13,560 bases of DNA, taken from positions 1 to 13,560 of the forward strand of contig JBHIXH010000055.1 of NCBI GenBank assembly GCA_041984885.1, read 5' to 3'. The DNA is from UBA4486 sp041984885 (GTDB lineage: Bacteria; Pseudomonadota; Gammaproteobacteria; Eutrophobiales; Eutrophobiaceae). A program made the position numbers and the translations under genes. Positions 1 through 6,096 of the stretch are shown one piece after another; the first letter of the stretch is position 1; the number at the start of each line of letters is the position of its first letter. The notes beneath the pieces were generated by a model. The model did no database searches and was not told the DNA's origin. It saw only the letters and a list, made by a program, of their open reading frames with translations.

Positions 1-546
1 GAGCATGTGCGACGACCAGCACCAGCCACCGATAAATTCATTGCTGTTGCCATAGACATGCTCGCCGGCATACGTGCTGACGACGCAGCCATCCGAGTTT
101 TCAATACGTGCATCCGCATCGCGCGCGATCGATTCGCATTCGATTGCGAGGTCGGTCGCGGCCTCGGCCGTGATGTCCCAGGGAAAATGCAGGTCCAGGT
201 CCGGTATCTCGCTGGCCATTAATTCCGCATCGGCGAGGCCGGCGCAGCTATCTTCACTGGCAAAACGGGCAATATTGCAGGCGGCAGTCACGGTTTCGGT
301 GATCGCGGCCCGGGAGAAATCGGAACTGCTGGCCGTGCCTTTTTGCTGGCCGATATAGACGGTCACACTGAGCGCCTTGTCGCGTTCATGCTCGATCTTT
401 TCGATCTCGCCGAGCCGAGCTGTCACCGTCAGGCCGGTGCCGGTACCGATCTCCGCCTCGGCCGCAGTCGCGCCCTGAGCCCTGGCCTCGCTGATGATGT
501 GTTGCGTCAGATCATATAACGCGGGTTTTGGTGCTTGTGAACTCAC
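1..546 (-). CDS. pmbA: PmbA/TldE metalloprotease-family protein, N-terminal part (gene runs off the left edge)
   Basis: PmbA (TldE) is the partner of TldD in a cytosolic zinc protease complex; in E. coli it is needed for microcin B17 maturation and CcdA degradation. The 182 residues visible match the family N-terminus: LYDLTQHIISEARAQGA, a GTGLTVTARLGEIEKIEHERD stretch, then VTVYIGQQKGTASSSDFS, then ARFASEDSCAGLADAELMA and DLDLHFPWD. The family protein is about 450 residues, so the C-terminal half lies outside the window. The frame has no suitable ATG; I chose GTG at 546-544 because the homology begins right there (SSQAPKPALYDL) and an AAGGA ribosome site lies a few bases upstream. It is divergent from uvrD across 95 bases. 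The frame is open and intact as far as it is seen. Confidence 0.92.
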   Translation of the reverse strand, partial: MSSQAPKPALYDLTQHIISEARAQGATAAEAEIGTGTGLTVTARLGEIEKIEHERDKALSVTVYIGQQKGTASSSDFSRAAITETVTAACNIARFASEDSCAGLADAELMASEIPDLDLHFPWDITAEAATDLAIECESIARDADARIENSDGCVVSTYAGEHVYGNSNEFIGGWCWSSHML

Positions 547-641
547 TGCTTATCCTTTCATGTTTTTTTGCAGTGTACACCAAGATGTGCCTGTAAATAT
601 TCACCTTCGCTGTTCTTGTCGCCGACTGTTAGAATTCGCCG
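547..641. promoter_or_regulatory. divergent pmbA/uvrD intergenic region
   Basis: These 95 bases must hold the start signals of both divergent genes. An 8-base perfect palindrome GTGTACAC lies at 573-580, and an AAGGA ribosome site for pmbA lies at its left end. On the minus strand TTTACA and TACACT resemble -35 and -10 boxes but are only 14 bases apart, so I do not call a promoter. E. coli uvrD carries a LexA box (CTG-N10-CAG). The nearest thing here is CTGTAAATATTCACC at 591-605, which lacks the second half-site, so SOS control is not supported. Confidence 0.4.
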
Positions 642-2807
642 ATGGATGTTTCTGCCGTTCTTGATCCCCTGAATAAAGCTCAACGTGCCGCTGTCGGCGC
701 GCCGACCGGTAACATACTCGTGCTTGCCGGGGCCGGTTCCGGCAAGACGCGTGTGCTGGTGCATCGCATCGCCTGGTATATCGAGACCGGACAGGCGAGT
801 CCGCTCGGTATCATGGCTGTCACGTTTACCAACAAGGCCGCGCGGGAAATGCAGGGGCGCATTGAAGCGTTACTCGAACGACCGATCGGCGGTATGTGGG
901 TCGGTACGTTTCATGGCTTGGCGCATCGACTGTTGCGTTCGCACTGGGAAGAGGCGCGACTGGCGCAGAGTTTTCAGATCCTTGATAGCGACGATCAATA
1001 TCGTCTGATCCGTCGCGTCATCCGTGCCATGGAAATCGACGAATCGCAGTTTCCTCCAAAAGAAGCGCAATGGTTTATCAATGCACGCAAGGACGATGGT
1101 TTGAGACCACATCAAATCGAGGATCAGAACGATCCGACACTGGCACAGATGATCCGCATCTACGCGAATTACCAGGAACAATGCGAACGATCCGGTCTCG
1201 TTGATTTTGCCGAGCTGTTATTACGCGCATTTGAATTGTTTCGTGATAATGCCGGCGTGCTTCAGCATTATCGCGAACGTTTTCGACACGTACTCGTGGA
1301 TGAATTTCAGGACACGAACACACTGCAGTACGCCTGGTTACGCCTGCTCGTCGGCAGCGACGGCAACCTGTTTGCAGTCGGTGATGATGACCAGAGCATC
1401 TACAGCTGGCGCGGGGCACGTATCGATCACATGCAGCAGTTCAGCCATGATTTTGCCAATACCGACCTGTTACGCCTTGAGCAGAACTATCGATCAACGG
1501 CGCGTATCTTAAAAGCGGCCAACTCGCTGATCGCGAACAACCAGGGCAGGCTCGGCAAGGAACTCTGGACGGACGGTGATGATGGTGATGCGATCGATAT
1601 GTACATGGCCTATAACGAGCAGGACGAAAGTCGTTTTGTGATCGATCGTATCCGCAGCGGTCAGCATCAGGGCGACCGCTATGATGATTATGCAATCTTG
1701 TATCGCGTCAGTGCACAGTCGCGTAACTTTGAAGAACAATTAATGCAGGCATCAATTCCGTATCGCGTCTATGGCGGTATGCGCTTCTATGAACGTGCCG
1801 AGATCAAGGATGCGCTGGCGTATCTGCGCCTGTGCAAGATACGTGAAGACGATGCGTCGTTCGAACGGATCATTAATACGCCGACACGCGGTATCGGCCA
1901 GCGCACGGTACAGGAGATACGTAACCTGGCGCGTAGTGAACAACGTTCGTTATGGCAGGCGGCTGCGCACCTGGTGCAGCATAAATTGCTTGCTGCGCGC
2001 GCGACAACAGCGCTGGAAACGTTCCTGGTATTGATTACGAACATGGCGAATGCGATCGAGGATCGGGAACTGGATGAAGCAGTCGACGTCGTGATTAAAA
2101 AGAGCGGCCTGATCGATCACTTTCGCAAGGAAAAAGGCGAGAAAGGCGAGGCGCGCATTGAAAACCTGGAGGAACTGGTCAGTGCCGCCGGCAGTTTTCG
2201 TTATGATGAAGAAGAACACGGTGACATGGATCCGTTGTCGGCGTTCCTGTCGCATGCCGCGCTCGAATCCGGTGATACGCAGGCCGAGGATAACAGCAAC
2301 TCGGTTTATCTCATGACGTTACATTCGGCCAAAGGCCTGGAGTTTCCGAAAGTATTTCTTGTTGGCCTGGAAGAAGGCTTGTTTCCGCATCAACGCAGCA
2401 GCGAGGACCCGGTACAACTGGAGGAGGAACGCCGACTTTGTTACGTCGGTATCACACGGGCACAACAACACCTTACATTAACGCATACGCAACACCGGCG
2501 CATGCATGGCAGTGATTATTACCCGCAGCCATCGCGTTTTTTGCGTGAGTTGCCGGTGGAATTGCTGAACGAGGTGCGACTGGGCGGCACGGTGCAACAG
2601 GAATTCTTTCGCAAGCGGTCCACCCCGGTGAGTAATACCAATGACACCGGCTTCTCACTCGGTCAACGCGTGTCACATAAACGCTTTGGTGAAGGCGTGG
2701 TGTTAAACGTGGAAGGGGAAGGCAGTCACGCGCGGGTGCAGGTAAACTTTGAACAGGCCGGTTCGAAATGGCTGGTGCTGGCCTATGCCGGCCTGTCGGC
2801 AGCGTAA
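642..2807 (+). CDS. uvrD: DNA helicase II, UvrD
   Basis: Superfamily 1A 3'-5' DNA helicase of nucleotide excision repair and methyl-directed mismatch repair. Its 721 residues match the length of E. coli UvrD (720), and the first residues (MDVS...LNKAQRAAV) match too, which fixes the start. Motifs in order: Q motif near residue 14, Walker A AGAGSGKT (29-36), TFTNKAA (61-67), GTFHGLAHRLLR (88-99), Walker B DEFQDTN (220-226), motif III VGDDDQSIYSWRGA (246-259), motif IV LEQNYRS (279-285), motif V region TLHSAKGLEFPKVF (559-572), motif VI YVGITRA (601-607). The C-terminal Tudor-like domain that binds RNA polymerase in UvrD/PcrA is present (about 672-718, GQRVSHKRFGEGVVLNVEG). No residue expected for catalysis is missing. 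Rep is less likely given the start and the C-terminal tail. Confidence 0.97.
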   Translation: MDVSAVLDPLNKAQRAAVGAPTGNILVLAGAGSGKTRVLVHRIAWYIETGQASPLGIMAVTFTNKAAREMQGRIEALLERPIGGMWVGTFHGLAHRLLRSHWEEARLAQSFQILDSDDQYRLIRRVIRAMEIDESQFPPKEAQWFINARKDDGLRPHQIEDQNDPTLAQMIRIYANYQEQCERSGLVDFAELLLRAFELFRDNAGVLQHYRERFRHVLVDEFQDTNTLQYAWLRLLVGSDGNLFAVGDDDQSIYSWRGARIDHMQQFSHDFANTDLLRLEQNYRSTARILKAANSLIANNQGRLGKELWTDGDDGDAIDMYMAYNEQDESRFVIDRIRSGQHQGDRYDDYAILYRVSAQSRNFEEQLMQASIPYRVYGGMRFYERAEIKDALAYLRLCKIREDDASFERIINTPTRGIGQRTVQEIRNLARSEQRSLWQAAAHLVQHKLLAARATTALETFLVLITNMANAIEDRELDEAVDVVIKKSGLIDHFRKEKGEKGEARIENLEELVSAAGSFRYDEEEHGDMDPLSAFLSHAALESGDTQAEDNSNSVYLMTLHSAKGLEFPKVFLVGLEEGLFPHQRSSEDPVQLEEERRLCYVGITRAQQHLTLTHTQHRRMHGSDYYPQPSRFLRELPVELLNEVRLGGTVQQEFFRKRSTPVSNTNDTGFSLGQRVSHKRFGEGVVLNVEGEGSHARVQVNFEQAGSKWLVLAYAGLSAA

Positions 2808-2832
2808 AGCCGGGTCCACAAGCAACCAGCAT

Positions 2833-2838
2833 TATAAT
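2833..2838 (+). promoter_or_regulatory. possible -10 box (TATAAT) just before the TRAP binding-protein gene
   Basis: A perfect TATAAT lies 10 bases before the ATG at 2849. No good -35 is found 16-18 bases upstream (the sequence there, around 2810, is GC-rich uvrD 3' end). If it is used, transcription would begin around 2845 and the mRNA would be nearly leaderless, which fits the lack of a clear Shine-Dalgarno sequence before the ATG. The match may be chance in a short AT-rich stretch. Confidence 0.3.
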
Positions 2839-2848
2839 AAAGCAATCC

Positions 2849-3943
2849 ATGAATATGAAAATATCATTGTTATTATCTGCATTTCTGATTCTTGTCGCCT
2901 GTGACAGTGGTAACAACACGACCGGCGGCGCGGCATCATCGACAAGTAACGAAAGCTTTCGCTGGAAAATGGTGACCACCTGGCCAGCCAACTTTCCCAT
3001 CTTTCAGGAAGGCGCACAGAAGTTTGCCGATGATATTAAAACCATGAGTAATGGCCGCATGCAGGTGCAGGTATTTGCCGGCGGCGAACTGGTCCCACCG
3101 TTACAGGTGTTTGATGCGGTATCACAGGGTTCGGTACAGATGGGGCATGGGTCAGCGTATTACTGGGCCGGCAAGGTGCCGGAGGCACAATTCTTCTCAT
3201 CGGTACCGTTTGGTATGACTGCACGCGGGATGAATGCCTGGTTATATGGTGGTGGTGGACTTGAGCTTTGGCAGGAGATCTATCGGCCATTTAACCTGAT
3301 TGCGTTTCCGATGGGTAATACCGGTGTGCAGATGGGCGGCTGGTTTAATAAAAAGATAGAAAGTATGGACGACATTCAGGGACTGCGCATGCGTATCCCC
3401 GGTCTCGGTGGCAAGGTGCTGAAACGTGCCGGTGGTAATCCGGTATTAATGGCCGGCGGCGAGATCTATACCGCACTTGAGCGCGGCACGATCGATGCGA
3501 CCGAATGGGTGGCGCCGTTTCATGATCTGCGTCTCGGGCTGAACCGCGCTGCAAAATATTATTATTATCCCGGTTGGCACGAACCCGGCAGCGAGTTTGA
3601 ATTAATGATTAATTTAACTGCCTGGCAACAATTACCGGTGGATTTACAAAAGATGGTCGAGGTCACGGCGCGCGCTGTCAGCGAATGGATCTATGGCGAG
3701 ATGGAGTTTCACAACCAGCAGGCGTTAAAGGAATTACGCGACCAGAAAAATGTGCAGGTACTGCCGTTCCCGGATGAAGTCATGGCAAAACTGAAGGTCG
3801 TGGCCGAGGAAACCTTTACCGAGGAAGCCGCCAAAAATCCGAAATTTAAACGTGTCTACGATGCGTACACAAATTTCAGCAAGGATTACGCCGCATGGAG
3901 TCAGTTGTCTGAACAGGCGTATCAACATGCAATCAATCAATAA
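2849..3943 (+). CDS. TRAP transporter solute-binding lipoprotein, DctP family (TakP-like)
   Basis: Periplasmic ligand-binding subunit of a TRAP transporter. The segment FRWKMVTTWPANFPIFQEG, then GLRMRIPGLGGKVLKRAGGN (178-197), IDATEWVAPFHD (215-226) and KYYYYPGWHEPG (236-247) closely resemble TakP, the alpha-keto-acid binding protein of Rhodobacter sphaeroides; a 2-oxo or hydroxy acid ligand is inferred from that. The start at 2849 (or the ATG at 2855) gives a signal peptide ending in the lipobox LVAC with Cys18. An upstream in-frame ATG at 2768 lies inside uvrD and would bury the signal. Asp19 at position +2 is the inner-membrane retention signal of E. coli lipoproteins. The Ser/Thr/Gly/Asn-rich linker at 19-35 is typical of a tethered binding protein. 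The protein has 364 residues. No DctQ/DctM membrane subunits are adjacent, so it is an orphan in this window. Confidence 0.88.
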   Translation: MNMKISLLLSAFLILVACDSGNNTTGGAASSTSNESFRWKMVTTWPANFPIFQEGAQKFADDIKTMSNGRMQVQVFAGGELVPPLQVFDAVSQGSVQMGHGSAYYWAGKVPEAQFFSSVPFGMTARGMNAWLYGGGGLELWQEIYRPFNLIAFPMGNTGVQMGGWFNKKIESMDDIQGLRMRIPGLGGKVLKRAGGNPVLMAGGEIYTALERGTIDATEWVAPFHDLRLGLNRAAKYYYYPGWHEPGSEFELMINLTAWQQLPVDLQKMVEVTARAVSEWIYGEMEFHNQQALKELRDQKNVQVLPFPDEVMAKLKVVAEETFTEEAAKNPKFKRVYDAYTNFSKDYAAWSQLSEQAYQHAINQ

Positions 3944-4006
3944 GCCGTAGCCTGTGATTAAACATCAGATCGATGGCCTGCTACGTGAGCGCAACCCTGC
4001 TGTCAC

Positions 4007-4034
4007 AAAAAAAAGGAGGCCGAAGCCTCCTTTT
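4007..4034 (-). terminator. intrinsic terminator of the cytochrome gene, probably bidirectional
   Basis: Read on the minus strand it is GGAGGC-TTCG-GCCTCC (4030-4015) followed by eight T (4014-4007): a stem closed by a stable C(UUCG)G tetraloop, extendable by four A-T pairs. It lies 20 bases past the cytochrome stop codon. On the plus strand the same stem has a CGAA loop and four T, so it may also end transcription of the converging TRAP binding-protein gene. Confidence 0.9.
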
Positions 4035-4054
4035 GGATCTTGCAAAAATAGCTC

Positions 4055-4819
4055 TTATTGGCTTTTCTCTACCATGTAGTCAACGGCGGCCTTGACTTCG
4101 TCGTCAGTGAATTGGCCACCACCGCGCGGCGGCATCATGCCATTCTCGCCGACAAAGCCGTCGATGGCTTTTTGATACAAGGTTTCCATGCCCTGCTCGA
4201 TACGGGCGACCCAATCCTCTTTTACGCCGGTAACCGGTGCGCCGATACCGGGGACACCGTGGCAGGCAACACACATGCCGTTGTAGACTTCTTCGCCACT
4301 TTTACCGGCAGCGGCTGTTGCGTCGCCGCCCGCATCACCACCGCTGCTCTGTTCCACCATGTAATCGACCGCGGCCTTGACCTCGTCGTCACTCAGGTCT
4401 CCGCCACCACGGGCCGGCATCATGTAGCCCTGTTCTCCGGTATAACCGTTGATCGCGTTGCTATATAGCATCTCCATGCCTTTCTCCATACGCGGTGCCC
4501 AGTCTTCAGCATTACCGGTAACCGGTGCGCCAATACCAGGGACACCATGGCAGGCAACACATAGACCTTCGTAGATGGATTTGCCATCAACGGCTCCGCC
4601 GGCTGGCTCGGCTGCAGCGACGGGTTCCTCACCAACGACACTGACCTCTCCTACCGGGGCGGTTTGGTTCGCTATCATCGATTCTCGTTGTTTGGCCATG
4701 GCTTCTTCGTCTGTGCCGATGATGCGGGCAATGACGATGAATACGACCATCATTACCGCAATCAATACGAGCACGAGCGTGTAATTGCGGAAAAAGATTT
4801 TATCCTGTTCTTGACTCAT
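4055..4819 (-). CDS. membrane-anchored diheme c-type cytochrome, tandem cytochrome c5-like domains
   Basis: Electron carrier facing the periplasm. Residues 14-34 form one transmembrane anchor (YTLVLVLIAVMMVVFIVIAR). An Ala/Pro/Gly-rich linker to about residue 80 follows, then two cytochrome c5-type domains. Haem motifs are CVACH at 87-91 and 183-187. Met ligands are expected in YMMPARGGG (132-140) and GMMPPRGGG (227-235), each before a DDEVKAAVDYMVE helix. The 16 residues from each CVACH onward (CVACHGVPGIGAPVTG) are identical in both domains, so the domains arose by an internal duplication; the linker is about 15 residues of Gly/Ala/Asp. I chose ATG at 4819 because an AGGGGA ribosome site precedes it; a TTG 21 bases upstream is also in frame. 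There is no oxidase or reductase gene next to it, so its partner is not shown. Confidence 0.9.
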   Translation of the reverse strand: MSQEQDKIFFRNYTLVLVLIAVMMVVFIVIARIIGTDEEAMAKQRESMIANQTAPVGEVSVVGEEPVAAAEPAGGAVDGKSIYEGLCVACHGVPGIGAPVTGNAEDWAPRMEKGMEMLYSNAINGYTGEQGYMMPARGGGDLSDDEVKAAVDYMVEQSSGGDAGGDATAAAGKSGEEVYNGMCVACHGVPGIGAPVTGVKEDWVARIEQGMETLYQKAIDGFVGENGMMPPRGGGQFTDDEVKAAVDYMVEKSQ

Positions 4820-4840
4820 TCTTGGGTCCCCTGGTGACAA

Positions 4841-5058
4841 GTAATAATGTTAATCTTTGTTTATCGTTTTAAAATCAGTCGGCAAGTATACCGTCTGTAT
4901 CTGACTCAGAAAACTTCCATGTGGACGCGACTGCGTCGTTTCCGCTAGCATCTGCGGCCACAAAATGCAGTCTTCTGTGCATCATACAGATATAAATAGT
5001 ATTTGCGTAAAAACATTATTAAGAAATATTTTTATAGATAGTGAGTATTCACATTTTT
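4841..5058. other. AT-rich region between the cytochrome gene and the tRNA cluster
   Basis: No gene is seen. The left part serves the minus-strand cytochrome. A 5-base hairpin GACGC-GACT-GCGTC lies at 4924-4937 without a T run. The right part (about 4981-5058) is strongly AT-rich and probably carries the tRNA promoter: TTGCGT at 5003-5008 with ATATTT at 5026-5031 (17-base spacing) is the best pair on the plus strand, but it is weak. Confidence 0.35.
4858..4885 (-). promoter_or_regulatory. candidate promoter of the cytochrome gene
   Basis: On the minus strand TTGCCG (4885-4880) and TAAACA (4863-4858) are separated by 16 bases and lie about 40 bases before the start codon. Each matches the sigma-70 consensus only partly. 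I see no FNR- or ArcA-like dyad here. Confidence 0.3.
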
Positions 5059-5082
5059 CGCCCGTAGCTCAGTTGGGCGAGC
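5059..5082 (+). repeat. partial tRNA-Arg(CCG) 5' fragment (duplicate D-arm)
   Basis: Bases 5059-5076 are identical to 5274-5291, i.e. positions 2-19 of the complete tRNA-Arg(CCG) downstream. Identity stops after the D-loop GG. The sequence still goes on as GCGAGC, so a D-stem GCTC/GAGC can form, but there is no anticodon arm, T arm or acceptor 3' strand. A hairpin-rich insert follows instead. It is therefore not a functional tRNA. Confidence 0.85.
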
Positions 5083-5272
5083 CGGATGAAGAGAAAGATA
5101 CTTAACGTATCTTTCTCCCGGTGAGCGCCGAGCCAGCGGATGGCGAGGCTGGGGTTTAGAGAATCGTGTAAGTTAAGGCATGGATGCCTGCGCGAAAGTC
5201 ACTTACTGAAAAGGGAAACATCTTATGTCCCAAGATGGGAGGGGTAAGGACTCGTGGCAGAAAAGAATGAAT
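5083..5272 (+). repeat. hairpin-rich insert A between the tRNA-Arg(CCG) fragment and the complete tRNA
   Basis: About 190 bases with no plausible coding content and several inverted repeats: GAGAAAGATAC/GTATCTTTCTC (5091-5101/5107-5117, 11 perfect pairs) flanked by CCGG/CCGG; CCAGC/GCTGG (from 5133, around GGATGG); GTAAGT/ACTTAC (5168-5173/5201-5206) enclosing AGGCA-TGGA-TGCCT (5176-5189); and CATCTT/AAGATG (5219-5224/5232-5237). Its end, GATGGG...CTCGTGG plus 15 bases rich in A and ending in AATGAAT, resembles the end of insert B and sits at the same distance from the tRNA. Confidence 0.75.
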
Positions 5273-5349
5273 GCGCCCGTAGCTCAGTTGGATAGAGTGT
5301 TGGTTTCCGAAGCCAAAGGTCACAGGTTCAAATCCTGTCGGGCGCGCCA
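5273..5349 (+). tRNA. tRNA-Arg (anticodon CCG)
   Basis: A full cloverleaf of 77 bases with CCA encoded. Acceptor GCGCCCG pairs with CGGGCGC, discriminator G. D stem is GCTC/GAGT with loop AGTTGGATA. Anticodon stem TTGGT/GCCAA encloses loop TTCCGAA, giving anticodon CCG (codon CGG). T arm is ACAGG-TTCAAAT-CCTGT. It is preceded at 5059 by a partial copy of its own 5' part. Confidence 0.96.
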
Positions 5350-5390
5350 ATTGTTATTGCGGCGCGAAGCGGTGTTAAATAGAACGGTCG

Positions 5391-5421
5391 AAATGAATAT
5401 CTGCGTCTGTAGCTCAACTGG
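5391..5421 (+). repeat. 31-base direct repeat, copy 1: leader plus partial tRNA-Arg(TCG) 5' fragment
   Basis: Identical to 5526-5556, offset 135. It comprises 12 bases of leader (AAATGAATATCT) and the first 19 bases of tRNA-Arg(TCG). Identity ends after the D-loop GG, exactly where the CCG copy also diverges; the next bases GTGAG again allow a short D-stem. No anticodon arm or 3' half follows. Confidence 0.9.
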
Positions 5422-5525
5422 GTGAGGTGAAACGTTTGTCCGGTGGTCAAACGCAGTTCACCGAACGCGAGTCAGGGAAGACGAGCTGGCAGCCCCCACC
5501 ATGGATGGGTGAAGGCTCGTGGAAA
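5422..5525 (+). repeat. hairpin-rich insert B between the tRNA-Arg(TCG) fragment and the complete tRNA
   Basis: About 104 bases, noncoding. The first hairpin directly replaces the anticodon arm: GGTGAA/TTCACC (5426-5431/5457-5462) enclosing CGTTTG/CAAACG (5433-5438/5448-5453). The second is ACGAGC/GCTCGT (5481-5486/5515-5520) around CCCCCACCATGGATGGGTG. CTCGTGG at 5516-5522 lies 15 bases before the tRNA start, as does CTCGTGG at 5251-5257 in insert A. The insert bodies otherwise differ in length and sequence. Confidence 0.75.
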
Positions 5526-5556
5526 AAATGAATATCTGCGTCTGTAGCTCAACTGG
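5526..5556 (+). repeat. 31-base direct repeat, copy 2, overlapping the start of tRNA-Arg(TCG)
   Basis: Perfect repeat of 5391-5421. Here the leader and first 19 bases continue into the complete tRNA gene. Confidence 0.9.
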
Positions 5557-5614
5557 ATAGAGTATCGGGCTTCGAACCCGAGGGTTGGGGGTTCAAGTCC
5601 TCCCAGGCGCGCCA
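5538..5614 (+). tRNA. tRNA-Arg (anticodon TCG)
   Basis: A full cloverleaf of 77 bases with CCA encoded. Acceptor GCGTCTG pairs with CAGGCGC (one T-G wobble), discriminator G. D stem is GCTC/GAGT. Anticodon stem TCGGG/CCCGA encloses CTTCGAA, anticodon TCG (codon CGA). T arm is GGGGG-TTCAAGT-CCTCC with one wobble. That a TCG tRNA-Arg is present is itself notable, since many bacteria read CGA with the inosine-modified ACG tRNA; whether an ACG tRNA exists elsewhere cannot be seen. Confidence 0.95.
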
Positions 5615-5628
5615 TATCCCCGATTACG

Positions 5629-5651
5629 AACCCGGATTAAGTCCCGGTTTT
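5629..5651 (+). terminator. weak candidate terminator of the tRNA cluster
   Basis: AACCCGG/CCCGGTT (5629-5635/5643-5649) forms a 7-position stem with one C-C mismatch and a 7-base loop, followed by only four T in total. It lies 14 bases after the last tRNA and overlaps the 3' end of the converging receiver gene. Confidence 0.4.
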
Positions 5652-6026
5652 GTCTCCATCTATCAGCTCAAACAATTTGCGTTTCTGATTTTCATTCACA
5701 TCCTTCATCATCAACAGGTGAAGAAAATTAGTCAGATCCAGGATGAGTAAATCTTTATGCAGGTAAATCATATCAGCAAATTTCTTTCCCATTTTATTGG
5801 GAACTGATTTATCGATCATAATGCAGTCGGGTTCTGTTTCTTCAAATAATTCTATCGCTTCTGTCTCCGTGCTCGCGACGGCGACGATTTCCAGATAGCG
5901 ATTATCCAGCGTCAGATCGAGCAATAAATCCTTGATAGACGTATTCGTGTCAGCGACCAGAATTTTCAGCTTTTTTAAAGATTTTGACAATTTTCTGTTT
6001 TCCATGTGTTTCATATTGATGTCCAT
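5637..6026 (-). CDS. stand-alone receiver-like protein, degenerate phosphorylation site
   Basis: A CheY-like single receiver domain of 129 residues. KILVADTNTS aligns to the first strand of a receiver, where two acidic residues are normal; here Asp26 is kept but the second position is Thr27. Asp72 in CIMIDKSVP is the expected phospho-acceptor. The conserved Lys after strand 5 is probably Lys108 (LLMMKDV), but the usual GA..YLxK context is replaced by NFLHLLMMKDV. Phosphorylation may therefore be weak or absent. The first 20 residues are basic (KLSKSLKKLKK-like). ATGs at 6026, 6014 and 6005 are all possible and none has a good ribosome site. It lies last in the signalling block, 83 bases after the intact receiver, with a dyad (6097-6114) between. 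No output domain is present. Confidence 0.75.
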   Translation of the reverse strand: MDINMKHMENRKLSKSLKKLKILVADTNTSIKDLLLDLTLDNRYLEIVAVASTETEAIELFEETEPDCIMIDKSVPNKMGKKFADMIYLHKDLLILDLTNFLHLLMMKDVNENQKRKLFELIDGDKTGT

Positions 6027-6096
6027 TCTAGGTAAAGGGGAAAATTCCTGAATCAGCGAGGGTTGTACCGGATTGTCAGAGTGTGCAGATGCGTAA

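Noticed and set aside
7..358. Plus-strand open frames at the left edge
   Set aside because: They are antisense to the well-supported pmbA coding sequence, which was easy to miss only because it starts with GTG.
591..605. LexA/SOS box before uvrD
   Set aside because: The sequence has CTG but no CAG ten bases on; only one half-site is present.
2473..3000. Minus-strand open frame of 175 codons
   Set aside because: It lies antisense to the end of uvrD and the start of the TRAP binding protein, both clearly real, and its translation has no recognisable pattern.
5156..5425. Open frames across the tRNA-Arg(CCG) gene on both strands (minus 5156-5350, starting MARPTGFEPVTFGFGNQ; plus 5225-5425)
   Set aside because: They are translations of the tRNA and its flank. 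The minus-strand peptide is the familiar false protein produced by reading a tRNA antisense; a tRNA cloverleaf fully explains the sequence.
5391..5556. Direct repeats considered as a CRISPR array or phage attachment sites
   Set aside because: There are only two copies, with unequal surroundings and no cas or integrase gene in the window. The repeats are tRNA 5' ends, and att sites normally duplicate the tRNA 3' end or anticodon/T arm, not the 5' end.
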